From Adiantum capillus-veneris (lineage: Eukaryota > Streptophyta > Polypodiopsida > Polypodiales > Pteridaceae): DNA of 64,000 nt. This document shows, in pieces, positions 1 through 11,191 of the stretch. The first letter of the stretch is position 1, and each line of letters begins with the position of its first letter. A model generated the notes under the pieces. The model did not search any database. It saw nothing but the letters and a program-made list of their open reading frames with translations, and was not told the DNA's origin. The DNA is taken from the NCBI GenBank assembly GCA_014529385.2, contig CM043945.1, forward strand, positions 3,070,312-3,134,311. Reading direction: 5' to 3'. The position numbers and the translations under genes are program-made.

Positions 1-316
1 AGGAACTATTTTTTTCTCCTATGAATGATTCTTCTTCCTCTTCCCTACCCTCATTCCCCGCTAGCTCTCTCCACCTTTGAATGTGTTTGAGGCCTTGGGA
101 CTGAGACTTGGGATAGTTAATGATTTTTGCAAATTTTATGTTATGCTCGTGATGCATGAAGCTTTCCATCTTCATAGCATCACCAAGGTCACAAGAAACA
201 CAAAGATTGTATTGTACCAAGTCTCTCTTGATAAGAGAATATATAATACAAACGCCTTTTGGAGGGGGGACCGCCGGCTCCAAGTAAATCCAGTCCTCAA
301 CTATTGTCATGTTCTC

Positions 317-321
<5 letters not shown>

Positions 322-364
<43 letters not shown>
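322..364. repeat. (CT)n microsatellite
   Basis: An uninterrupted CT dinucleotide run of about 43 bases. The open frame across it (poly Leu-Ser) is an artefact of the repeat. Confidence 0.95.
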
Positions 365-367
<3 letters not shown>

Positions 368-1038
368 AGTATTGTTCATGCCAAGTTAATTAAGTACCGT
401 GTTTATGTTGCTACCATCAATTAAGTTCAACCTCTATGTTCTCAAAGTGATCTCGCAAAAATGCTCGATCTAATTCTCTTAATTCCGCTATTCTCAAAGT
501 TCATAGGCCATTTCCATTATAGGGGCTCTCCCAAATGTGTTCTTATGTGATAAGTACATCATATAATAAGTAGAAAAAAGCTCCTTGATATAGGTCAAAG
601 ATCTGTTGGGGGTAGCCTAATGAGTTTTCTATCTATGATGCTCATTATAGTTAGGCAAAACTCTTGAAAAGCTTCTTGCCTACAAGGGGGTTTTGACTCA
701 CTATGATTTAGTCCTTTTCTTAAAAATTCTCAACAATAGGGGACTTCACACAATCCATAGACATAGAGACAAATGTGACCAAAAGTTCCATTATCTCCTT
801 TACTACAGGAGTACATGTTTTTTTAATGATTGAATACAATACATCTACTCACAATTGTGAGTTTGGCCCAAAAAAAAAAGAACCTTTGTTGATGTTTGCT
901 ATGAGAAGCTTCATGCATGATGTTGTGTGATGCTAAAGGGCCTTCCTTGTTTCGGCAAGTCAACCTGCCTCCTCACTCGCAAGAGTAGGGTGATGGACAG
1001 GGAGGTGGGGCTATATGGGCTATGACAACGATGTGATT

Positions 1039-1196
1039 ACGGATAGGGGTTGGCCCCAGGTGAGGCCCTAGGTTGTGCCGCATGTTGTCTCCTTATTCCA
1101 CACTCATCATTGATTTCACGGATAGGGGTTGGCCCCAGGTGAGGCCCTAGGTTGTGCCGCATGTTGTCTCCTTATTCCACACTCATCATTGATTTC
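1039..1196. repeat. Perfect 79-bp tandem duplication
   Basis: Bases 1039-1117 are repeated base for base at 1118-1196. Identity over the full unit points to a recent event or recent homogenisation. I recognise no coding content in the unit. Confidence 0.95.
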
Positions 1197-3252
1197 ATGG
1201 AATCATGGAGGCGTCACTCCTTTGTCCTTTGCATGGAGGAGAACCTTGGTGCCAAGGAGATTTGGCTCTTGATGGAAGCCTCGTAGCAGGTGGCAGGGTA
1301 GCGGCTTTTGGAAGCACCATCCAAGTGGCTTTTTTGGCTCGTCTCAATTATCAATGCCTGAGTTATTGTGGCTAGTTGGGGTCAAGTTTGTGGTGGCTAA
1401 GGGTGCGATTTATGGTGGGGTTCCTTTTGGAAATGGAGAGATGTGTTTGGTTCAGAAAATGAGTGTACTTAAGTGTTGTGGGCATGTCAGTGTGGGGTGG
1501 CACACCACCTTGCAAGGTGGCTCCCCCAGTCATGTTGGGTCTTAGGATTCTCTTGTCTTTATTTTGCAAATGTAGTTCGGGTGGCTTTCTATAAAGCTGA
1601 ACTCTATGCTAAGATTTGATCCCTATGGTTGTTTTCACCCATGGCACAATCTATGCATGGGCTATATGTGATTTTGTTTTGCATTAATAGTACCAACTCA
1701 CTATCTATGAGTTTTTTTTTTTCAAAAGACATTCCCAAATGCATCTTTCAAAACCTGCAAACAACAAGCCTATTAGTATAAGAGGGATTCTACATTGGGA
1801 ATGCAGCTTGGTTAAAAGCCTGTCAAGCTCTATCTTGAGGCTACAAAGGCCGTCTAAGATGGGCTAGGGAAGGACGGTGTATTTGGAGTTTGGTTGGGGA
1901 TTTGACAATTGCCCATGGAGTCAGCAGTTCGAGGGGGGTTTTATGTATAAATTATGGATATCATGTGCTTTCAAGGACTATTTTTAAAAATCTTTATCTA
2001 TAAATTTTTGACAAATAATATACACCCTTTTTCTGTTCACTCTGTAATTTTTTTCCCAATTCCATTTTACAACACCATTCTATATATGAAAATGTGAGAA
2101 AAAATGAAATTTAATAACCGCACTCACGTGATAGTCACATAATTATTAAGTGACTCCTCGAGGGTGTTAGAGGGTGTGTTTGGAGTTCTTTGTGGGCTCA
2201 AAGATCTGCTCCTACCCTTGTGATGGTGATGGTGATGCTTCCCTCTGGGACATTGGGTGCCTCTTTCATCATGGTTATGCTCATCATACAACATAGCCAC
2301 TTTCCTTTAACATGAATAACCTGCAACTCATACATGTTGTTAGTGGAGGGTGCTAGCTACTAGAAGAGGGAGAAGTGCTTCACTACTTCTTTCAATCTCT
2401 CCATGTAGTATAAGTGAATTAAGAGAGCTTATATGGCCTCCTGTCCCTCATTTGAAATCCATCATAGGGAGAGAAGCATGGATTTATTTAACATTCTTGC
2501 ATGAAGGAATATAATGATTTTGTGCATCATCATCACCCATAGGGCATGGTCAAACCACAAAATTTTCCCTTGTAAGATTCACCCTCTCCAATGTGCTCAC
2601 ATCGGCACTTTATGAATGGCCTATGCACATTCCAAACATGTGCCGTGTCGTTTAAATCATTTCTGATGGTAGATATGACTCCCTTAACTCCCAATGAGTA
2701 GCCAAAGTTTTTGTTACATCTTTGGGTCTCAAAGCAACACATTGTGTAGGGACATGCACTAATTTAGGTGTCAATACAATGGTCCTGCATTACAAACATA
2801 AGACCTAGTAGCTATGACCTTAGTAAGGCAAAGAATCTATGGGAAGCACATATGTAAAGGTGTCCTATTTATAGAGGCATGGCTTGTTATAAAAGGGAGA
2901 TTGGGTGGAGATATCAATGTGCTATTGTAAAGTTCTAAGGTAGTGGCCACAGTCCAAGGCTTCATAATGGTATCAAAGAGCAACGAAGTAATCTTTAGGT
3001 GTGGGAAGGGCCACTGGTGCTATTTTTAGCATCGGTGCCATACTTTTTGCACAAAAGGAGTGGTGGAAAAGGGGTTTTGAAGCAAGAGAGATCCATCGAC
3101 AAGAGAAGCCATTCAAGGTGCGGGTGGGGCCGAAGTGATCTACCCTAGTCTGCTTGGTGATTGTCACTTCATCATCCTGGCCTCTTAGGGCTCCTAGCGG
3201 ATGTGCAACCAATTTCTCTCACACACACACTGCTAGGTAGCTTACACATCAT

Positions 3253-4123
3253 ATGCAATCAAAATATGACTTCAATCAAAATTGGATGGTTGCAATGCAA
3301 TTAGAATATGATGCACTTAGAGAAACACGTACTTTACGTGATTTGCCTCTTGGAAAAAAGACCATTGGTACACAGTTGGTTTACAAGTTGAAACATAAGA
3401 CGGACGGTGAGATTGACCGCTACAAGACTAGACTTGTTGGAAAAGGTTATGCACGACAAAAAGGCATTGACTATGAAGAGACTTTTTCTCTCACTTGTTG
3501 TATGACTATTATTCATTTTCTATGTGCATTGGTAGCTTATTTTGGATGGAATGTACATCAATCAAACATTGTTACTTCTTTCTTGAATGCTGATAGATTT
3601 GAGGAAGTATATGTAATGCAACCTTGTGGTTTTGTCAAGAAAGGACAAGAAACAAAAGGGTGCAAACGCCGGTTGAAGCAGTTTCCATGTGCTTGGTATG
3701 AGAAAGCTAACTCTCATTTGGTTAAACAAGGATTTCAAAACAATCCAACTAAAAGCACTTTGTATGTCAAACATGAGGGTGATGTATATCTCATTGTCAT
3801 TTTGTATGCAAAAGATTGGTCCAAATGAGATGCACATTGCTGTATTTAAGGCTAAATTGAATGCTATTTTTAGGATGAGAGATTTGGACTCTTATCTACA
3901 TTGATATTTAGAGCGCATTGGAAATTGTGAGGAACCTAGTTTTTTATGCTCGCATAAAGCACATTGAGGTGCATTATCACTATGTCACATAGAGACTCTC
4001 AATATTGGCATGGCTTATGTGCCGGAACAGGAGAACCTTGCAGATCTATTCACAAAGGAATTTCCTCGTGAGAAGCTTGAAGATTTCTGCAAAGCTTTGG
4101 GCTTGCTTCCCTTTGTCAATTGA
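3253..4123 (+). pseudogene. Copia reverse transcriptase / RNase H remnant
   Basis: 3253-3828 reads as the Copia RT: a GTQLVYKLK stretch, then YEETFS, VHQSNIVTSFLN and WYEKANSHLVKQGF. The active site should read YVDD (as in Cop-1) but reads YAKD, so one catalytic Asp is replaced and the enzyme would be dead. A frame change follows at once, and the next 90 bases (NEMHIAVFKAKLNA) are in another frame. After a deletion the frame resumes at about 3945 with KHIEVHYHYV, ENLADLFTK and the C-terminal LGLLPFVN, ending at a TGA at 4121-4123. It is a pseudogene of the polyprotein that copies the element RNA and removes the RNA strand. Confidence 0.9.
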
Positions 4124-4199
4124 TCATGTCCTCAAGGCATGGCACTTCCCTATACACTATGTGAAACCTCATTCACCGCATCACTCCCATGAGGATTTG

Positions 4200-4421
4200 T
4201 GATTACCATATATGTGGTAGTGATATGTGTGAAAATACTTAGGACTGTCAAGGCATTTTTTCCCTCACTAAAAGGTCCCCCCCCCTCTCGGATATATGTC
4301 CATCATTCTAGGGCTCACTTATCTTCCTCTTTGCACACTAAGCAATATACTCTCTATTGTGTGCCTTGAGCTTCTTCATCTTCTCCAAGTTATGTGCAAA
4401 ACTGCAACCCTAATTCCAACA
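4200..4421 (+). repeat. Cop-3 3' LTR
   Basis: It begins TGATTACCATATATG (an extra A compared with the family start TGTTACC) and ends CCCTAATTCCAACA. It matches the LTRs at 6888-7114, 29654-29881 and 55944-56168 along its length. The purine tract just upstream has decayed. Confidence 0.9.
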
Positions 4422-4884
4422 GTTAACTTTATGGTACCCATCGAGAATGATATTTTAATGATGGCTACCTCATATATTGCAATAATTGTGATCACCCACC
4501 AAGACTACGCAATAATTGAGCCATATCTCACTAATGATGACCCAAATGCTCATTATCATGCAATAGGATGTTGCAATCTCATTGGTGGATTTCAAAATGC
4601 TTAACATTCAAATTTAGCAAGTGCATGTAGCTATAAAAGGACCCTTTGTACACAACCTCAAGCTTTTAATATGTTTGCACCATTAGAAAGTGAATGGTGT
4701 ATAGGATGGCTTCTTTATATGGGAGTTAAAGGAAATGCTTAAAGCTTAAGCTAGCTTTGACCAAGCCTAGAAGAGTGGGGACAAATGTCTATATTGGGCT
4801 TATTAAAAAAGCTTTTTTATATATTTTGACTTTTAAAATAATAATTTTTTACCAAAAAGAGGGGTGGATAACCTACACAAACAA
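4422..4884. other. No recognisable feature
   Basis: This lies between the Cop-3 LTR and a Gyp-D-type LTR fragment. One open frame of about 100 codons at 4296-4604 overlaps the LTR and has no family signature. Confidence 0.5.
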
Positions 4885-5643
4885 AAACTCTATGAGATGA
4901 GCTTCTTGGCCTATGGAGGAGCTAGGCCACAATGATAGGCAATCTCCACATCCAGTTCTCTTCACCTCATATCAACCCAATCACACACACTAACAATTGC
5001 AATGATGCATACATCACTAATCCCATCATGCAACACACTAATCACAAGTGCACACACATAGATCTATTGAGCATCCACACTCCAATAGAACCTACATGCA
5101 CACACAAAGAATAGAGGGCAATCATACAAGATTAGATTGGGATTAACCACTAATTACAAACATAAGAGAGAGCGAAAGAGGCATAGTGAAAGAGAATTAA
5201 GAATTGATTAGTGTTAATCAAGTAGCATGAGAAAGGAGAAGTTCAAGGACTCCATAGCCACACACCTCATGAGCTCTCACTAAGAGTGGTCTCAACAAAT
5301 GAGGTTGAGCACCCTAATTCCATTTACACACTGCTTTATATACCTAGAATTATAATGTGTGTTGTTCAGGTGCCCAAAGCCTTTAGGGTTCCACAACTTA
5401 TTGTATCTACAACTTAGGCACTCTAATTGACGTACTCTTTACATCTTGGAGCTCTCATTGAGCGTGTAGCACATTATAGTTATTACAATGGCTTGAAATA
5501 AATTGGGAAATTACATTACATGACCATTTTGGAAACATGTGAAAAATTGTGTACCTCCTGCTTCTTTGTATTTGTCCTTGATGTGCATTTACAAGGTTTA
5601 GGCCTTTAACAAATTTTGTTAATTGATGTTGGCTTAGTTCAAC
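4885..5643 (-). repeat. Gyp-D-type LTR fragment, reverse strand
   Basis: Read on the reverse strand, this follows the LTR at 60647-61440 almost from its start. Shared landmarks include AAATGCACATCAA, CAAAATGGTCA, TTTATTTCAAGCCATTGTAAT, CTAGGTATATAAAGCAGTGTG, GGCTATGGAGTCCTTGAAC and GGCCAAGAAGCTCA. The TATA box is intact here as TATATAAA, whereas the 61-kb copy has TACATAAA. About the last 130 bp of the LTR (U5 end) are missing at 4885, so it is a truncated solo LTR or LTR remnant. Confidence 0.85.
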
Positions 5644-6205
5644 TATGTTTGAATCCATGGTACAATTGTGCTATGAGAGAAGTAAAGAAAAGGAATACCT
5701 TGTTCCAAGAACCGCTTGGCAAAATGCAAGAGCAAAAGCAAAAGAGTAACCGCCACAAGAGATGGAAATTGGTCATGCCAAATCAAAGTCCAATCTTTAA
5801 AATAACTTGTCAAAATCATTTTTTGATGTCGATTATGATTGTAGAAGTCCTCCAAATAAGGAGCCTTATTGGATAACTAGTAGAAGCCAATGAATAATTC
5901 AGAATAACTCCAACTTTGGGAAATTTCTTCCTTGACATATTTCAAATCTTCAACAAATTGTCCAAAGATATTCAAAATGAACCCGTCAGAGAATTTGCAT
6001 CACTTGCTGAAGAATTTGTAGTTAACATACCACCTAGCGGGTCGCTACTCTAGAGATGGGGAAGACCCGAAGGTGTTCACAGTCTTTAGATTAGAAGCCC
6101 TTAGGGCCCACGAGGTGTGCATGCACCCTTAGTGAGCTAATTTGGCCAAGGTGCTTTACCTTTCGGTGCATATGGTGTGTAATGAAGCTTCACACAAAAG
6201 ATACA
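5644..6205. other. No recognisable feature
   Basis: Nothing supportable is seen between the two reverse-strand LTR fragments. A 70-codon reverse frame at 5643-5855 has no motif. Confidence 0.5.
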
Positions 6206-6887
6206 TGTTGGCTCCCTTGTAGCATAACTCCAACAAATCAACAAAAGCATCAATCTGAGGATGGTAGAAACCCGGCTAGGGCATGGAAGCATCACACATG
6301 GGTGAGTGTGAGAGAGTAATGAGTAAGAAAAGGGTGGAGAAATCATGACAATCCATCTAGATTAGAGAGAAGAGAGAACTAATGAAAGGGATTAGTGTTG
6401 CACACATGCTAAACCTTATTCTAGTGACACATTTCTCTTCGTTGCATTCCCTACCAATGCTTGTGATCACATCCTAATCACGAGCTCACCCAAGCTCATG
6501 GATTCACAATTAGGGCAATGCATGTATGAACCCTAATCTACAAACTCATCTAATCATGCACACAACACCATAATCAAACACACAATAGGCAGTTAAGCAA
6601 TTAGAGGGCGATTAGTTCTTAACACAAACAACAATCAAGACACTAATACAAAACTTGAATGAAAAGCAAAGAGAGAAGCAATATGACTCAACTTCATTGC
6701 CTGCTTAGCTGATTCTTGAAGAGAGTACATGTGGCTCCAAGCCTCCACCTCCATAGCCTTCTTCCTCTTCCTCTCTACTCTAGGTTTTCTCTCAAAATGA
6801 TATCTCCCCTTTCACACAATTTACCATTCACTTATATGCCTAGGGTTTTAAAACAAATGGCCAGTCGCCCAATGCATATAAAGTAAA
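6206..6887 (-). repeat. LTR-H, part 1 (U5 side), split by Cop-1
   Basis: On the reverse strand this piece ends GGGAGCCAACA at 6206. Its other part at 29887-29956 starts TGTTGGCAGC, giving a 7-bp terminal inverted repeat TGTTGGC/GCCAACA and a total LTR of about 752 bp once Cop-1 is removed. A TATA-like CATATAAG lies at about 6832-6838. The last 62 bp match 51336-51397. No PBS follows at 6205, so it reads as a 3' LTR or solo LTR. The end at 29956 is an inference. Confidence 0.55.
6883..6887. other. Cop-1 target-site duplication, left copy
   Basis: GTAAA here is repeated at 29882-29886, directly outside the two Cop-1 LTRs. This is the 5-bp duplication expected of Copia integration. Confidence 0.9.
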
Positions 6888-7114
6888 TGTTGGGATTAGG
6901 GTTGCAGAGAAACGCACATAGCTTGCAGAAGACGAAGAAAGCTCAAGGCACACAAAAGAGAGTGTGCTACTTAGTGTGCAATGAAAATATAGATAGCCCT
7001 AGAATGAATGGACGTATATACAATGCATGGGGGAAAAAACCTCCTAAAGAGGGAAAAAATGCCCTGCGGTCCTAGTGTGTTCACACACATCACTACCACA
7101 TGTATATGGTAACA
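6888..7114 (-). repeat. Cop-1 3' LTR
   Basis: Reverse strand TGTTACCATATACATG to CTAATCCCAACA, 227 bp. It pairs with 29654-29881. Confidence 0.95.
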
Positions 7115-7126
7115 AATCCCCCCTGG
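7115..7126 (-). other. Cop-1 polypurine tract
   Basis: Reverse strand CCAGGGGGGATT directly abuts the 3' LTR. It primes plus-strand DNA synthesis in this class of element. Confidence 0.85.
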
Positions 7127-7189
7127 AGTGATGCGGTGAACGAGAGTTGGCACATGAGTAACGGGAAGTGCCATGCCTTGAGGACATGA

Positions 7190-8975
7190 TCAGTCCACAA
7201 AGGGAAGTAAGCCCAAAGCTTTGCGAAACGCTTCAAGCTTCTCACGAGACAATGCCTTTGTGAAAAGATCTGCAAGGTTGTCATGTGTTGGCACATAAGC
7301 CAAGTTGATCTCTCCTGATGAGAGCCTCTCCCTAACATAGTGGTAATGCACCTCAATGTGCTTTGTGCGAGCATGAAAAACTAGGTTCCTTGCAACTGCC
7401 AATGCGCTCTGACTATTAGTGTAGATAGTGTTGGCAGTGTCCTGTCCAACACCCAAATCAGCCATAAAGCGTCTGAGCCATACACACTCAACCGTAGCTG
7501 TGAAGACTACCCTGTACTTAGCCTCACAACTCGAAGTGGCCACAGTAGGTTGCTTCTTGCTCAACCATGATATACATGAACTTCCAAGCATGAAACAAAA
7601 ACCACTTGTGGACACTCGCGTGTCAAAACAACCAGCCCAATTTGAGTCCAAAAAAGCATGTAATTTTGGTGGCAATGATCCCCCCCCTTGGGATAAAACA
7701 AGCCAAGATATAAAGTGCCACTAAGGTAGCGGAAAATCCTCTTGACAGCCTGCCAATGCTTAGACCGTGGGCTATGCATAAATCTGTTGACCTGTGAGAC
7801 TGCAAACTGAATATCCGGTCTTGTCTTGCATACAAAAATGAGGCATCCAACAGCAGTTTGGTAAAGAGTGACATCAACAAGATCACCAGCATCATAAAGA
7901 CTCAATTTCAAACTTGTTTTCATGGGAGTGGCAATAGGTTTGCAATCCTCAAGTCCAAACTTACATAGCAATGTCTCTATGTAACTTTTTTGACACAAGG
8001 CAATACCACCATCACAATGCTTAAACTATATACCCAAGTAATGATGCAACAACCCCAATTCTTTCATCTTGAAAGTAGCATTCAAATCAGCCTTAAATTT
8101 AGCAATATGTCTCTCATTTGGTCCAGTGATCAGAAAATCATCTACATAAAGAACCACAATAATAAGCACATCACCCTCATGCTTTATATACAATGTGCTT
8201 TCTGTTGGACTATTACAAAAGCCTCGTTTGACCAAATGAGTGTCAGCTTTCTCATAACAAACACGAGGAGATTGTTTCCAGCCATACAAAGCCTTCTTAC
8301 ATCTGCACACTTTGTCCTCTTGTCCTTTCATGAGACAAAACCGCGAAGCTGCGTTAAATAAACTTCCTCTAATATGTCACCATTCAAGAAAGCGGTAACA
8401 ATGTCTGATTGATGTACATCCCAACCAAAATGAGCTGCCAATGCACATAGAAAACGCACAGTAGTCATATGATAAGTGGGAGAAAAAGTCTCTTCATAAT
8501 CTATGCCTTTTTTTTGTGCATAACCCTTTGCAATAAGTTGAGCCTTATGGCAATCAATCTCACCATACGGCTTGCGTTTCAACTTGTAAACCCACTTCGT
8601 ACCAATGGCCTTTTTGCCAGGAGGCAAATCACATAAAGTCCATGTGTCATTTTCTATAAGTGCATCATATTCTGATTGCATGGTAGCCATCCAATTTTTT
8701 GCATTTTGTGCATCAAAAGACAGAGGTTCCTCAACATCATGTAACCTAGACACAGCCAAAGCATAACAATCCGATGCATAAGATGCATGGCTAGAGCCTA
8801 AACGAGTACGACTAAACAAAGGTGCATCCAATTTACTGTCAAGCAATGTATGCACTAGCCATTTTGGCATACCTCTAGCCTGCTCATTTTCATCCCTTTC
8901 CTCATCAAGTACATCATGTACATCTGCATCAATAATAGGCTGATTTGTAACATTTTCGGAAACCCCATGGGCTGA
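7190..8975 (-). pseudogene. Cop-1 RT and RNase H (3' half of pol)
   Basis: In reading order: a pre-RT linker (EQARGMPKWLVHTLL), then RT blocks GTKWVYKLK, YEETFSPTYHMTTVRF and VHQSDIVTAFLNGD. A TGA follows GFVS, and the next frame holds CKKALYGWKQSPR and the active site YVDD at about 8145. RNase H follows at 7190-7998: KSYIETLLCKFGLEDC, TRPDIQFAVSQVNRFM, FLDSNWAG, SSCEAKY, YTNSQSA, KHIEVHYHYV, LADLFTKALS, ending LGLLPFVD. Copia RNase H normally has Asp in the DSDWAG and DNQSA blocks. Here they read DSN and TNS, so catalysis is doubtful. There are at least three frame breaks. The 5' side is cut by Gyp-A at 8975, and the frame is offset by one base from the upstream half. Confidence 0.92.
8971..8975. 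other. Gyp-A target-site duplication, left copy
   Basis: GCTGA lies immediately outside the 3' LTR end and is repeated at 26829-26833 outside the other end. Confidence 0.85.
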
Positions 8976-9903
8976 TGTTGGACGGATACGCCGTGACGGA
9001 CGTCAGCACAGCGAGAACTCACCTAACATATAATGTCAGCTAAGGATGAAACTCGACCCGCAAGCGCATGGAAGCAAGCATAAGGTGTCAACCTACACTC
9101 GACCGACTCCTAACTAATTCCTACAGAGGTCTCTACCAATTGTTTAAGTCACAGCCTTCAAGAGTGCATAAGAGAAAACTTCCTACAACGCTGTCTAGAG
9201 CCGAACACCCATCAAACAATCTCGAAACACCATAGAACTTGAAGGAGACCCTACTAACACCAATAGGTCACTCTCCCTAAGGTCTATGAACCAAAATCCC
9301 AAACCCAAAACACCTAGTGCAAAATCGCGTAGGATGTCTGGCCGAAATTTACAGGTCATCGTTTTCGAAATCTAAAGTGCTTAATGTGTAGCTCTACTCA
9401 CTGTGAACGCATGGATATGCTATAATGCAAAATCGGACAACGTATGCTCACCCAAACACCAGATGAAGCTCGTAGAAGGAGCTTGCAAAACCGGACCGTA
9501 CGCGCGCAATGTAGGTATCGGCACATAGCTCTCGTCGGGGGCAACACGTTGCACTTCTCCACACTCGATTTCGACCACCGGTGCACACGTAGTGTCAAGA
9601 TGAAGCTCACACTCTCTATCGTACACAGTACGCTCACTCACAAACTTTTATTTAAAACTTGAAAAAAAGGTCTTTCATTAAGGTCAAAAAGTGGTATATA
9701 TACCTTACCATTCTCAAACCCCAAAGTTCCAAAATCAATCATCTACTCAATCTAACTATCAAAACTGGGATACAATCTGGAAACTTCTGTAAGTCCCAAT
9801 ATTTACAAGGTGAAAAATCAGGTTTTCCTCAATGAATGAATAATTACAAAAATAATAATCCTCCGAGTAGTTAGTTGTCGTGGGGTGTGTCCAGCTTCTA
9901 ACA
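8976..9903 (-). repeat. Gyp-A 3' LTR, full length
   Basis: Reverse strand TGTTAGAAGCTGGAC to GTATCCGTCCAACA, 928 bp. The start is set by the adjoining purine tract and by the terminal inverted repeat TGTTrGA/TCCAACA. 8976-9625 matches the other LTR; 9626-9903 (U3 side with the TATA box) has no counterpart there. A palindrome half-site CGCGTAGGATGTCT lies at 9326-9339. Confidence 0.88.
9691..9705 (-). promoter_or_regulatory. TATA box in Gyp-A 3' LTR
   Basis: Reverse strand GGTATATATACCAC lies about 200 nt into the LTR, the same place as TATATAA in the Gyp-B LTR. A second AT-rich motif, TTTTAAATAAAA, lies at 9646-9657. Confidence 0.7.
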
Positions 9904-9916
9904 CTCCCCCCCTCCT
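9904..9916 (-). other. Gyp-A terminal polypurine tract
   Basis: Reverse strand AGGAGGGGGGGAG directly precedes TGTTAGAAG. It has the same sequence as the internal tracts at 14479-14492 and 43813-43826. Confidence 0.85.
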
Positions 9917-10144
9917 TGCTCATGTCATCCCCGACATGGCCGCTGATCTGCTTCTTCATCGTATCGTTTCTCGCATCTTTAGCAGTGATTCGTATCTTGC
10001 ATGCAGGTTCATCATTGTAGGGCCAAAAATGTCAGTGTTTATTGTGAAGAAGCCTCTGTAGAACGCTTCTTCAAAAGCCTGGAGGTGATAGGATGGTAGA
10101 AACATTATCCTCTGATACATTGCATGTATCACCTCCTTGGAAGG

Positions 10145-11191
10145 CTAACCCGACAGATCATAAGCGCATCTGTAGGTATCCTGGAAGAAAAAGATGTTGT
10201 CGGTCACTTGGCCTGTCTTGAAAGTCTCAAACATTGCTAAGAGGGTTTTGCAGATTTTCTTCATCATAATGCATGTAAGGTCAGGTGAGCCAGTGAACAA
10301 CTTTATGGTGCCCATTAGGGTTTTCACCATGCATTGGACACTTATTCTCTCACCTGCCTTCAAGCCCGGCAGCTTAGGGTAGTTCAACCAAGTGGGTTGG
10401 CTCCTTTGCAATATTTCCTGCGCTTTCCATGTCCTAATCCTTGGTAGAGGACAAAAGCTAAGGTTGTCTCTGATATTTTGTGGTGCCTCTACCAAGTGGA
10501 TTAGGTATTGTGGGTACTTTGTAAGCCAGGCCTTCCTCCACTTTGGCTGAGAATCAACAATGAGCTTGACCCCTTCTGGTTGTGAGGTATCTGCATTGTA
10601 AAGTGGTACAGTTGGCTCTTCTCTGATCCGCTTGTTTATGGTAGTTGCCTCATATTTCAGCAATGGAAATGGGAGAGAGGGTTGAAGCCACTCGCGCCTG
10701 AGGTTGCTGGCGTCGATCTTCTGAATGGTCATAGACTTGAAAACCCTCTGCTCCCACTCCAAGGCTTCCTTTGTGGTCTCTCTGAGCTCCACCTCTATTG
10801 CTTTACGCAATTTTTCTTCCTCTTCTTGTGTTAGATCCTGTGGCTCTTGAGAGGATCCTTCTAGGATGTCCTCTTGCATAGGCGTGTCCACCGGATCTGC
10901 CACATTTTCTAAGTCAATGCCCTCATTGGCTGCTGGCCCGATGCTCTCTGGCTCTCCTGCTTGCTGTCCTTTCAACTCCTCAATTTGCCTCAGGAGTTTT
11001 TGCTTTTCCGTTTCCGCTTCTTCGCCCATATTCACGAGGAGGTCATTTAGTTCGGCGTTTATTTCTCCACCTCCTCGAGCTTTCTCTTCATGCTTTCTAC
11101 TTCCTCTTGAGGGCTTTTTGGCCTTCTTCCATTCTCGTTTGCATGACGATAGATCCTTCTGCCATCATCAATCTCTGCTTTTTCTCTAGAG
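10145..11191 (-). pseudogene. Gyp-A post-pol coding region, C-terminal part
   Basis: A 296-codon open stretch (10145-11035) in the sense orientation of the element. It starts with a Glu/Lys-rich, probably coiled-coil segment (ETEKQKLLRQIEELKGQQ) and an acidic linker. A globular-looking part follows with REWLQPSLPFPLLKYEA, KRIREEPTVPLYNADT, WRKAWLTKYPQYLIHLVEAP and FFQDTYRCAYDLSG before the stop. No transmembrane segment is evident. I do not recognise the family. It sits where env-like or other extra ORFs occur in some plant Gypsy elements. Homologous sequence was not seen in Gyp-B or Gyp-C. Confidence 0.65.

Larger units (their letters stand above)
1..3252. other. Unrecognised intergenic DNA
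   Basis: I see no convincing gene, LTR or pol motif here. The open frames are all under 120 codons, lack family motifs and overlap on both strands. Contents are a CT microsatellite, a 79-bp perfect tandem duplication and ordinary AT-rich sequence. It may be the flank of old insertions, but nothing in the bases proves that. Confidence 0.6.
3253..4421 (+). mobile_element. Cop-3: 5'-truncated, internally deleted Ty1/Copia
   Basis: This is the 3' part of a Copia element of the same family as Cop-1 and Cop-2. It holds a reverse transcriptase piece, the last part of RNase H and a terminal LTR of about 222 bp at 4200-4421. The 5' LTR, gag, protease and integrase are absent. About 0.6 kb between RT and the RNase H end is also missing when compared with Cop-1. 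No target-site duplication can be tested because the 5' end is lost. Confidence 0.85.

Noticed and set aside
2960-2985. Copia PBS-like TGGTATCAAAGAGC
   Set aside because: No LTR end lies next to it and no gag follows; the match is imperfect.
8976-9625. Taking only the 650 bp shared by both Gyp-A LTRs as the full LTR
   Set aside because: The purine tract at 9904 followed by TGTTAGAAG, the TATA box at 9695-9702 and the 940-bp LTR of Gyp-B all indicate a 928-bp LTR. The shorter copy is the abnormal one.
10866-11189. Forward-strand frames opposite the Gyp-A post-pol region
   Set aside because: Mirror images of the coiled-coil coding strand (Ser/Leu-rich); codon pattern and element orientation favour the reverse strand.
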